Source: Armillaria gallica (lineage: Eukaryota > Basidiomycota > Agaricomycetes > Agaricales > Physalacriaceae). From it: a stretch of DNA of 64,000 bases. Position 1 is the stretch's first letter; the number at the start of each line of letters is the position of its first letter. The position numbers were made by a program, and so were the translations under genes. Where the stretch lies: contig JBANDB010000013.1 of assembly GCA_037576215.1 (NCBI GenBank), positions 372,001-436,000 on the forward strand, read 5' to 3'. The notes below the pieces were generated by a model that did not search any database, was not told where the DNA came from, and saw only the letters and a program-made list of their open reading frames with translations. Positions 35,601 to 45,289 of the stretch are shown one piece after another.

Positions 35601-36085
35601 CCAATGTTTGGTAGTACTAGAGTACCTTTTAAAGTTAGCACAGCATCTCATAAAGTGTTTCATGTGCTTGAAAGGTGTGCAAAAGTGCAAAAAGCTGTGT
35701 GACATATTTGTTTGGTTGTATTTGCAAAGCCTTCGGACTGCTCATCCAAACAGACCTGGTACAGGCTTCCACAGACCTTATATCACTTCGAAAAAATTAC
35801 AGAATATCATTTAAAAATAAACTACATGTTTTCTTCAGAGCACTTTTTTTTAAAAAGCATTTTAAATACTATAAATACAATGAAACTATGGTAAACCAGG
35901 GTCTAAAAAATAAATTGCCCCTGAACAAAACATGTAAAATTATGTCCTGAGTAAAATGTTTCTACAAAAGTACTTGTGAATCTTCTTCCTTTGAGCTGCA
36001 GAAGATGCATCTATAGAACTCACATATTTTGAGCCCTGATCGAGATCGCTCAGAGCGTGAATTTTGACAGGAGTTGCCAGTGCCC
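32628..36085 (-). mobile_element. Uncharacterised TIR transposon encoding an orphan protein family
   Basis: A 3458-bp insertion in copia-1. Ends: GGGTACCGGCAATGCCC at 32628 and, on the other strand, GGGCACTGGCAACTCCT at 36085, a 17-bp TIR with mostly transition differences. Flanks CTCTTCTT at 32620-32627 and 36087-36094 are identical. Counting one more base (G at 32619, A at 36086) the TSD is 9 bp with one transition. The copia RT frame (MFNMKEE to ELKKKLNV) continues exactly when the insertion and one TSD copy are removed. The only gene inside belongs to a multicopy basidiomycete family of unknown function. An 8-9-bp TSD with GGG ends recalls MULE or Zisupton-like elements, but the protein shows no motif of either. 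Confidence 0.75.
32840..35705 (-). pseudogene. Orphan basidiomycete family protein, candidate transposase, multiply broken
   Basis: Minus-strand blocks in order. 35705-34971: coiled coil (KRVETQAEDLGKKATYIGDL). About 34858: ISSDGTTHKNNNLESHH. 34816-34409: HTSETQFEGWVDLV and a Cys cluster CECEKC. About 34340-34290: LIWAGCCMHKEMNAFKGG. About 34260-34190: MYNQDNAAAA. About 34035: FPDTSN. Then 33889-33197: LSPDMSYETGSLDGKLWE, WERFTSEFLAGGAI, WMESTNDLNEGAFSNWQQ, MSLNYFNAFQMYKKN. A C-terminal tail has YLTVAALDLQLDW (about 33065). I recall many intact Agaricomycete homologues (800-1000 residues, annotated hypothetical) with the same block order. The SDGTTH Asp and later acidic residues could be an RNase H-fold triad; that is inference. 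Frameshifts near 34900, 34350 and 34050 and stops show a dead copy. Confidence 0.65.
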
Positions 36086-36094
36086 ACTCTTCTT

Positions 36095-36748
36095 TCATGT
36101 TGAACATGGTTTCATCATCCAGAACAAACAGTGTCATGTTGTCTACATGTATAACTACAATTATGAGGCCAGAATCCATTTGTCTGATGTATACATATTG
36201 ATCACTCATCAATCTGGTATATCCAAGTCCTAAAAAGATAGTGTTTAATTTCTTGTTCTAAACTTGGCCAGATTGCTTAAGTTTATATAGCATCAATTTG
36301 AAGTGTGCCACTTTGCCACTCCCATCAGAATATTTGGATGGCTATACCATGTAAATAGATTTATTGAGTTTACCATTTAAGTAAGTTCTAAAAACATTTA
36401 TTTTATAAATAATTAAGTTTTATTGTACAGCAATTGCCATAAGTAGGCAAAATATATCTAGCCTAACAACAGATACATATGTTTCAAAGAAATCAATACT
36501 AGGTATTTGTAAAAATCCTTTCACAATAAGTTTGACCTTGTATCCTATGATTTTCCTATTGTCATCTCTTTTTAATCTATAAATCCACTTGCAGTCAACA
36601 AAAGATCTGTCTTGAGGTAATTCCTCTAACTGCCATGTATCAAGAGAGGTTAATAGATTGTATTCTTCATCTATTGCTTTCTTCCAATAATGCCAATCTG
36701 GTTTTGTTTTAACTTCTTTAAAACTTAATAGCTCATCACTGAGGTTAT
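36095..36748 (-). pseudogene. copia-1 reverse transcriptase, N-terminal half
   Basis: Minus-strand reading begins HYWKKAIDEEYNLL (about 36700), WIYRLKRDDN, GYKVKLIVKGFLQ and LNGKLNKSIYMV, then GLGYTRLMSDQYVYIRQM and VIHVDNMTLFVLDDE (about 36150). The usual YVDD active site appears as HVDN, so the catalytic motif is altered. The block is cut at KEE by the orphan TIR element. Confidence 0.85.
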
Positions 36749-36756
36749 CTACAATT

Positions 36757-37645
36757 CAGTGTTGTAGTTAAGGCTTTAATTAAGGTTTTTTTTCTCTCTA
36801 AGGCTTAAATCTTAATTAAAGTAATTTCTTAAAGTCAATTTCAGTGGAGAAAAGCTATTGCTGAGGCCAAAGTCAGCCTTATTTTACATTACAAAAAGTA
36901 TTATATAGCTTGTTTTTTTGTAGACTAGCTAGTATACATCTGTGAAACACATATTATATAATTTTAATTAGTTCGTTAGGCCGTTAATGAAATTTTGGTT
37001 TCGTCATCACTTAGATTTTGCTGTGACCACCAGAATTTTTCATCAAACTATTAAAATCCATTTTCTGAGCTCTGAATATCTTAATTAATTATGTAGCACA
37101 TTAAATATACAATTTCTGTGCATACATTAGGTCATGGAAAGTGTAGAAAGACATGCACAAAGAACTGACTGTACACATCACGGTTCTGGCAGTACAATGA
37201 GACATCAGATCCTGATTGATGGTGATTAAGTACCAGGTACATACTCTGAGAGGATGGCCAGCATCTCAGAACCTTATAACATCTTTGATACAGTATAGTA
37301 CTTTATGTGTATTAAAGAGACATAAAAAAAGGAGTTATATGTAGAGACTTTCTGCATTTTTCAAGCATTTTTTAAATATAAAATTGGTTTCATCAATGGC
37401 ACTTGTGACCTGTGACTGATAAACTGATTGAAATTATACAGTATATCTCTAATTTTATACTTTTAAAAGATCAAGTATTAGAAAAGAAGAAGAGTTTCAC
37501 TGCTTCGGCTTCTTTGACAACTGTGCCAGAGTTCTGCTTAAAGTTGATTAAGCCTTAAGAAAATTTGCTTCATTGACTAAAGCTTAATTTAAATGCCATT
37601 TAAAGCTTAAATTAAACTAAGCTTAAAACCTTAACTACAACACTG
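36757..37645. mobile_element. hAT-like MITE in copia-1
   Basis: An 889-bp noncoding insertion with TIRs CAGTGTTGTAGTTAAGGC / CAGTGTTGTAGTTAAGGT that continue as AT-rich inverted sequence. Flanks CTACAATT (36749-36756) and CTGCAGTC (37646-37653) match at five of eight positions; all three differences are transitions, compatible with a decayed 8-bp TSD. No protein inside. Confidence 0.75.
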
Positions 37646-37653
37646 CTGCAGTC

Positions 37654-38664
37654 TCTCTCCACACATGTATAGTTTACTATAATATTTGCAGCATCCAAAG
37701 GTTCTTCTGCTATAGCATACTGTTGTTCTAGCATTTTCATGGCTCATAAAGCTGGATTGTGGAGAGTCTAATAACTTAGTAGGATTACTGATATGATCCA
37801 GGCTTATTTCTTATATAGCTTGATCACTTTCCTATGCCAAATAGGTAATTTTGTTTGAGTTGCCAGAGTATTAAAGAGTTTATCATTTTTTGTCTTAGCA
37901 ACTTTGGCATCTGTGAGATTATCTGAAAAATTATTATTTCCACTCAGAGTCTACTCAACTTTACTTTCTAACTCCCCTCAAGCAATATAGGCTCTATGAT
38001 ATTACTATCAGAGAATATAACATTCTGTCTGCAATAAGAATTATAATATCTCCAGGCCTTAGATTTATCTGTAAGACTATAAAAATAAATTCTCTTAATT
38101 TCATGTTGAGCTTTAACCTTTTGTTGTCTTGTTACAACATTCAGCACTTTACATTAAATTTCTGAAGTGTCAATATATTCAGTTTTATGCCCCAAAACAC
38201 TTCTTTTAATATTAAATTATCTTTGATAGCTCTAGTCAGTGATCAGTTCTTCAGGTATATGGCATATGCTACTATCTCAGGCTATGAAAATTTTAGCAAG
38301 TAATGTTCTTCTAATATAACATACACATGCTCTACAAGAGTCCAACTAACTCTTCTCAGCAACTTTATTTTAGGATAAAGAGTATATAGCAGTCAGTTGC
38401 AACTAAATGTTATTGTTCTGAAAGTATTCCTTTACCTTCTCATTAATATATTCCTTCCCATTGACAATTCTCATAAATTTTAAGTCTTTCCCTTTATAGA
38501 CTTTGATGTATTTTTGATATTGCTGAATCTTTTTTTGAATTTTTGTACTATGTTTTAACCTCAGAAAATACAGTATTGTTTTTCAGAATTTTCCATCTGT
38601 GAAGCTTATATAATATCTTTTACCATAAATACTCTGAAATTAGACCAGTCCCTATAGATCTGAG
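37654..38664 (-). pseudogene. copia-1 integrase (partial) and linker to RT
   Basis: Blocks near 38640-38390 on the minus strand: IVNGKEYINEKVKEYF (the copia D-x-G-x-E-F region, with Asp replaced by Asn), KVAEKS and WTLVEHV, YLLKF and PEIVAYAIYLKN. The linker to RT follows. The integrase frame enters from the other side of the Harbinger insertion at 42317. Many stops. Confidence 0.7.
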
Positions 38665-38859
38665 AATAGGGTGTTTCACGACGGCCCCGATCTTGTTTTT
38701 CAATCCTTTTTTGGAGCCTTTTTCAATCTGTTTTTGCATTTGATTTACCGGGAAAAAGGCTCAAAAAACAGCTAAAAAAGGCTTTGTTGTGAAACCCTTC
38801 AGAGTACCAAGTATTACAGACAAATTTCATAACCTGAGTTGTGTTAGCCAGTACTACTT

Positions 38860-40329
38860 ATGCCTGCATTACCCCTTCATCAATGCCTGCTCTTTGGTGT
38901 TCTCAAATATGCACGCTGTCTGCAGAAGCTATGGCACCAAAAACGGAAGCAAGAAGCTGATGACTCTCACGCTGAGTCTCAACATCGTGATATCGATGGC
39001 AACAACGGCGACAGCTCTTCTTTCTCTTCCATCTCGTTGTTCTCATCGTACTCTTCCCTCTCTTCACTAGAACCACCTGGGCAACATCAGCCAACTAAAA
39101 GAGCTGTCTCAAAAGGCCAGTTCTCTTCTGATGAGGAGGAAGATGACCGGTATATTCGACAGATGCATCTTGTGCAGGATCACATCAAGTATCTCACTGA
39201 AACACGCGTTCTCCGGCCCCACAAGGTCCACAAGCTGTCCCAGTTATATCTCATCCTTAAGCTGTTCAAGCAGGATGACCCATCTCGTTTTCAGAGGAAC
39301 CTTCACATTTCCCCTGAGACATTTGACACACTTGTAAGCCGTATCAACAGTCACCCTGTTTTTGCTAGTGAAGGATCAGCCAGCCAGATGCCCATTCCCC
39401 ATCAGCTTGCCATAGCTCTCTTTCACTTTGAGCATTTCGGCAACAGCGCCTCTGTGGAATCGATTGCGCAGTGGGCTGGAGTATCTGCCAGGACAGTAGT
39501 CAATGCAACATGCCGTGTCATGGTGGCGTTTCTCTCTCTGCATGATGAGGTGATCCACTGGCCAAGTGCCAGAGAGAAAGAGGAGGCGAAGGCATGGGTT
39601 GAAGCAGCGTCGTGTGTTGCATGGCATGATGGGTGGCTCCTTGTTGATGGAACATTGGTTCCCCTTGCAGAGAAGCCTGCCTATCATGGAGAGGCATATT
39701 TTGACAGGAAGTCTAATTACTCATTGAACATACAGGTGCGTCTGAACTACTAGCTTCAGTTATTAGTGCCAGCTAATTCTGTATCACAGCTCATCACACT
39801 TCCCAACCTGCATATTGTAGACTATGTCATAGGTCACTGTGGCAGTACCCATGATTCTATGGCCTTCGCTGAATCGCAAACTGTTCATGATCACCAGAGG
39901 CTTATCGGACGCAATGAGTGGATCTGGGCAGACTTGGCCTATCCTATCGAAGCCTGGTGTGTAACACCATACAAGAAGCCAGCTGGAAACATCCCTGAGA
40001 ATAAGACATTTAACTACTGGGTTTTTCATATACATGCTTCATGTCTTTAGACTTTCTTTATACTGAATTCCAACAAGGTACAGATATGTTCAGAGCATGC
40101 GGTTGGATATCTTAAGGGCCGCTTCCAGTCTCTCAAGGGTTTACACCAGCAAATCAAGAACCCTGAGGATCATTTACATGCTATTACGTGGATTCAAACA
40201 TGTTTAGTCATCCATACACTGATTCATGACATTGAGTCTGATGAAGTTGATTCACACTGGGAAGAGGAGCTTATTGAAGAAGGTCTCTCATCAGATAGCT
40301 CTGCGGGGGATGTATCCAATGATGAATGA
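38860..40329 (+). CDS. PIF/Harbinger transposase (DDE superfamily endonuclease)
   Basis: Three exons: 38860-39735, 39790-40020 and 40078-40329, with introns of 54 and 57 nt obeying GT-AG in phase 0. A Ser-rich acidic N-terminus is followed by a helix-turn-helix-like stretch (FGNSASVESIAQWAGVSART, about 39435-39490). The catalytic core has LLVDGTLVPL (first Asp, about 39645), FDRKSNYSLNIQ (just before intron 1), GSTHDSMAF (about 39840), WADLAYPIEAW (second Asp, about 39935) and SEHAVGYLKGRFQSL (Glu, about 40100). The acidic C-terminus stops at 40327-40329. No stop interrupts the model, so it may encode a complete protein of about 450 residues. The start is the first in-frame ATG of the long frame. 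It acts with the Myb-like partner on the opposite strand. Confidence 0.88.
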
Positions 40330-40441
40330 GTCCCTGCAGATATTTGCCGAGAGTCAACAAGGCAGCGCAAATGTCGTAAAGTCAAAGAAGCTCTATTTGC
40401 GAGTGGAATTCTAGATACGCCATCAGAATAAACCATATATA

Positions 40442-42047
40442 TCACCCGTAATTATGGTAGTTCAAAGTATGAAAACTGTCATCTTGTCCTTCACGTCCTT
40501 CTTGCAGCATGTTGAAAAGATCTAGTCCCTGTGCTGGCGTTCCCGACCCACTGGAGCTTGCGTGAAGAGAGCTTTGACTGGAGCTAGGCTCGGACATAGT
40601 AGGTTGAATGGGAACATGACCCCGAGGCATCATCAGTAAAAGCCTCTGCATCAAATCCAGCGTGCGGTGAGCTGTCATCGCTTCCCGTTCCGCTTGCTGA
40701 GCATCCAGTTTCATCTTCCGACACTTAGCATCCTGCTTCCCCTTCTCAAGCTCCAGCTGCTTCAACTGGATGATATCCTTTGCCTCATGACGCCGTGTTG
40801 CTTCTTCTAACTCCTTCAGGTGGATCTCATCAAGGCCTGATGTGTCGTAGCCACGCTTCTTGCTGCTGTTTCCAGTTTTATCGTCATGGCTGGTGCCCTT
40901 TCGTTCCTTTTTGTTGCTCTGTGTTGTTGCTCTGTCCTTCTTCAAATCTTTCACATCTTGGCGATGCTTGACTATCTGCTGGGAACATTAGGACTCTATT
41001 AGGACAGGATAAGAGTGTGCACACACCTTGGCAGGGGGTGGATCAACATTCAACTGCTCAGCTTTCTCAACTGCCTCGCCCTCATCCCCTGCTACTGTCA
41101 CATCCTCACTACCCATTGCGGAGGAGGTCATTGATCAGTCAAGGGCATTGTAATCCCAGTCTTGGCTGGCATCACGCGAGAAAGCATCTAAACCGCTGTC
41201 ATTGTGCCCCTTATCCTCATCGCTGCTTTGCTCATCTGAGATGTCGCTATCTGGACACTTCTGATGGTCCGGCTGCTGCTCTGAACTTGGAGTCTTAGTC
41301 TGAAATAAGTGTGCCGCTTGTTCAAAATGATTCTGTCCTCCTTTGGCATTGCTGATCCCAACAGGATTGTAGTTCGGAAGCTCTCTCCAGATTGCATATA
41401 GGTCATCCCAGAATGGCCACTCATTATAAATCTTTTCTGATAGCATTAATAAGCATGCACAGACCTATAAGCTATATGGGAACAGACCTATCACATTTGT
41501 TGCTTCATCTTCAGGCAACACACCTCCCCCTGTGTCCTTCAGCTTCCTTACATGTCCCTGGTACTGCTTTTTGAGCCTTGTATCATGTTATTTCAGCATT
41601 AACTAAGAACAGCCCAATAGTGAGAACTCACCAGGCAAACTGCTGCTGGGTAGACCGTGCAAACCAAGTTGGATCCTTCCCATACTCTTCACAATGCTCT
41701 TGATCAACATCGAAGCCAGTAAAGATGTGCTCAGCCAACACTCCATACATGATGAGCTTGTCATCCTTAGCCTGTACCTTCTTTCGGTCTTCTGCTTTGG
41801 CATCTGATATTGAATCACTGAAGAGCTTCATGCGGAATGGTGGCTTCTGAATGAGGTAACTGATTGCATGGTTTGTCCATTCAGGATGGTCTTTCCAGCG
41901 GATGGGTTTTGCATGGGGTTTTCGGCCAGAAGGGGTAGTAGTCGGTGCAGCAGTGGGGGCAACAACAGGCTGGCTCAGAGGCGGCTCAGGGTTATTCTTG
42001 CCAGCCCAACCACCTCTCATGCCTTTTCCTCGTCCTCTGTCAGACAT
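40442..42047 (-). CDS. Harbinger accessory Myb/SANT-like DNA-binding protein (multi-exon)
   Basis: Start chosen at the ATG at 42047-42045 (MSDRGRGKG), preceding a Pro/Ala linker and the Myb/SANT-like segment (IRWKDHPEWTNHAISYLIQ, about 41900-41850). Later blocks: WPFWDDLYAIWRELPNYNP (about 41420-41360) with an acidic Ser-rich region, and a C-terminal coiled coil plus tail (40954-40442, KELEEATRRHEAKDIIQL). Introns lie between 41630 and 41450 and between 41135 and 40980; borders are not fixed, and one may be retained. In other PIF/Harbinger elements this protein helps bring the transposase to the nucleus and the TIRs. The downstream end converges on the transposase gene, with about 110 bp between stops. 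Confidence 0.75.
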
Positions 42048-42316
42048 GATTTTGTGCAGTAGTGCAGGATATAAGGTGTTAATCGTAGTGGACTTGGTAT
42101 GAGAACTAGCTATGGCTGTATTACTAAGCAGATGAAACATGTTTTAAAAAAAGAGCGGAAAATCACCGCAAAAGCAGCTACTGAGCTGCTTTTGCATACT
42201 TGAAATAAGGGACCATATTTTGAAAAATTTGTAGATGCCGAGCAAAAAAAGAATCTAAAAAAAGGCTTAAAAAACGTTCAAAAACCAAGATCAGAGCCAT
42301 CGTGAAACACCCTAAT

Positions 42317-43620
42317 GTTATTTTGCCTATTTCAGCATAGTCTCTTGATTAATCCTATATTTAAGTGATTTAATTTTTTATACTATTTTTGCCATGATTG
42401 GGCCAGTTTCATAGCATGAGCCTACACTGCATAATAGTTTCAATATTTTAGATGGAAATACTAAAATTAAAAGTTATTTATTTTTAGCAATATGTCAACT
42501 TGAAATATCTAATAAATAGTCAAAATATGTTTTTAATGTTCATGATTTTCTTGAGTTTTAAAGTAATTTTTCTAAATATAGAAAAAGTATTTACAGTTTT
42601 TTTAATATTTTTCAGATTAAATAGTGCCTCAGAGCAGTAGATACAATCCTTTAGTGTAACTGAAATAGTTTTGTCTTTTTCAACCATTTTAATCTTAACT
42701 GTTCCTTTTCCTAAGCTCTTGAGTTTGTTTACACCAATAACTTCATATCCTGGAGTCTCAACATAATTAGAAAAATATAATCTATTCTTGGCTATGTGTC
42801 TAGTTGTGCCAGAGTCCCTAGCCATAATATTTCTAAAAGTAAGATAAGTACAATATCTTTTACACAAAACACATAGTCTTTTTTATCTAAGTCTAATTTG
42901 ACAACATATGCCTAAGTCTGGCCCTTCCTTTTTCCTTTCCATGACTTTCGAGAATTCTTCTTTCTATTTAGGCAATTTGTCCTGATGTAACTAGTTTCTC
43001 CACATTTGTAATAGGTTATTTTTAGACTAAACTTCTTCTTGCCATAGTCAAATCAAAAGTCTTTTCCTGCAATTAAATATCTTTCTAAAGCATTTAGGAG
43101 ATCAGCTTATAGGAATCCTTCAAGTCCATAGTATCTACTGATGAAATGAACAAATTTCATGATTCCAAAAATGATATAAGCAGTATGATTGAGAAATCCT
43201 CCTCTTCAACAGTCTGCTTAAGAGATGCTAACTCCTCCTGGTAGAATCTTATTATTCTAATGTGTTTCTCTATATTTTCTCTTGCTTCACACTAAGCTCT
43301 GAAGAATTTCTTTTTGACAAAGACAATTTTTATAGGTCTCCTGGACTTATACATATCTTTCAGAGCTTTTTAAGCTTCTGTTAAAGTCTTGAAACTAGTA
43401 ATATATACCAGCAGACTATTCAAAATCCACAACCTTATTATTAAAAAAGTCTTTTTATCATTCTTCTTCCAATCTGCCACTAGTGTTACTTCTGCCAGAG
43501 TCTTCAGGCTACTATCTATATAATCAATTAAATCTAAATCAGTTATGATATTAATCATCTTTGTTTTTCATGTTGGGTAGTTTTTTAGGCATTTAAGAGA
43601 TCAGTTCTGTAAATGAACCA
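42317..43620 (-). pseudogene. copia-1 gag, CCHC knuckle and protease
   Basis: Minus-strand gag blocks at about 43600-43060: NYPT, MINIITDLDLIDYIDSSL, LWILNSLLVYITSFKT, WKALKDMYKSRRP-like, EEDFSIILLISFLE. A knuckle follows with its first Cys lost (YYKCGETSYIRTNC, about 43000), then the copia-type protease box ARDSGTTRHIAKN (about 42825) and ALFNLKNIKK (about 42610). The integrase follows but is cut by Harbinger at 42313. Stops throughout. Confidence 0.82.
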
Positions 43621-43640
43621 GCTATCCATTTATATATATT

Positions 43641-45289
43641 AGCAGCAACCCATGCATGTTAGGATAGGAAAAAGATGTGGTATTTTTAGGTAGGTATGAG
43701 AATTGTTTATATAATTTTACATGTATTGTATGACTTTCTTTAATGCAACGATTTGTCCCCCAACTCTTCATGTCTGTTGTTGCTGCCAGTCAATCGCTCT
43801 TCTTCTCAATGTGTTCAAATTTATCATTATTGTTGCTTTTGTCAGTGGAAGGATCATTGGAGGTGGAAGTAGACACAGATGTGGCAAGAGTGGGACTGCA
43901 TACAGAAGACAATGACATTTGAGGTTTTTGCTTAATACTTTTTGTTGGACTGTTGAATGCATTGAAGTTAACTGTCTGTAGGGTCTGTTTCTGATTTCCT
44001 TGGACAGAAGAACCTGTACAGTATGATATCAGAAACTATACATATAATAAGAACAAATAGATACAATACATTCCTGGTTTTGTAGGGCTCATAGGTGTGA
44101 GAGGGACATAGCCAAGAAACACAATAATGTCAATATCAATGACAAAGTGATGGATTTCATGCATCAGATTGTGTTAAGAGAGATCATGTTTCTTAAATAT
44201 GATGCATAAAAGAAAGCCAGACACAGAGATAAAGAGATTATTCTCTGGCATTGGCTTTTTGTTTTTGTATCAGGGTAAGTCAGAGAAGATCAAGTAAGTG
44301 AGAAAGGTACATTTATGGCTGAAGAACTATGTATACTGGGCCATGTTGATATCAAAAATGAATCAGAGGTGCTGGTGTCTTGGACTAAGCCAGTGATAGT
44401 AATGAATGGGAGAGGGAAAGTGTTCTCTGTCTCAATTCACATCATCTTATGGTATAAATTAGCTTTTTAATATGACTGCAAAGAAGACAATATGCATAAA
44501 AACAATATCACCCACAGCTTGATACTCATCAGGTTCAAGAGCATAGTCACTAAGGGCTAGAAGAATATTTTCATCTTCTAGGTACATTTTCATGGTCTGT
44601 AGGATATAATTATAAAAAAAAAGAATAGCTGCAAGATAAAGAAGAGGACATGCTTTAGTTTAAATGACAAACTTTTCAAGCTTATCTCCAAAAACAATAT
44701 TGTTTGCATTGAAGAAGTGTAAGGCAAGGATAAAATTTTCAGTAGTATTGCTGAGAAACATCTGGGCATCAATGACAATGGTTTTCATCAACTCACCAGA
44801 GGAGTTACAGAGCTGATGGGCACTGGATATGTAAGCGAGTCCATAAAGGGAGGTGCTACTATTTTTAGTTCTTGTGAAAGAGCTGGTGCTGGTCATGGCT
44901 TCTTGAGAAAGTGCTGGTGAAATGGGAGACTTGGATGTGGAGAGCAGGACTATTCTCAGACTCCATATTTGAGTGGTTGTAAATGAATTGAGCATTGTAA
45001 ATGTATAAATTAAAGGAAGCACATATTAAAAAGAAACTTGGTTCCAATGTGAAGAGTAGAAGATTAGAGTTTGTTGTAAGAGTGAAGGTTTGCCAAGAAA
45101 GAATATAGATTAAAATAAAACAGTCACTGGTGATTTCAATTGAATTTCTGTGGATACAATTCAAGTGAGTCATATGATGAGAAACCAGAAGAGACAAACA
45201 TCATAAATTGTATTAAGGCATCATAGTATATTATGTTTATTGTGAAAAGGCTAGAATTGTTTGAAGGTGGTATTAAAAATTTAAAATAT
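43641..45289. other. Unassigned region between copia-1 and the Helitron
   Basis: Several minus-strand frames (44660-45022, 44865-45197) are open but show no domain. One stretch (about 44850-44660, SAHQLCNSSGEL with FNANNIVFG) looks protein-like and is unrecognised. The copia 5' LTR and the Helitron 3' terminus should lie here; neither was recognised. Confidence 0.35.

Larger units (their letters stand above)
38668..42313 (+). mobile_element. PIF/Harbinger-type DNA transposon with two genes
   Basis: A 3646-bp element with TIRs AGGGTGTTTCACGACGGC and, on the other strand, AGGGTGTTTCACGATGGC (continuing to about 28 bp), flanked by AAT (38665-38667, 42314-42316). It carries convergent genes: a DDE_4 transposase (+) and a Myb/SANT-like accessory gene (-), the usual Harbinger pair. 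Much more GC-rich and less decayed than the surrounding copia. The TSD is 3 bp as expected, though AAT rather than the common TWA. Confidence 0.92.
31850..43640 (-). mobile_element. Ty1/copia retrotransposon copia-1, old, split by three DNA elements
   Basis: Read from 43640 down: gag, CCHC knuckle, protease (43620-42317); Harbinger insertion; integrase (38664-37654); MITE insertion; RT N-half (36748-36095); orphan TIR-element insertion; RT C-half (32619-32200); and RNase H (32193-31850). This is the copia order, IN before RT. At each insertion the copia protein reads on across the target duplication. It is AT-rich with many stops, hence the oldest layer here. Neither LTR was located. Confidence 0.85.

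Noticed and set aside
33197..35705. Assignment of the orphan protein to the KDZ (Kyakuja-Dileera-Zisupton) transposases
   Set aside because: An 8-bp TSD and basidiomycete distribution fit, but none of the KDZ sequence signatures I know is visible, so the family is left unassigned.
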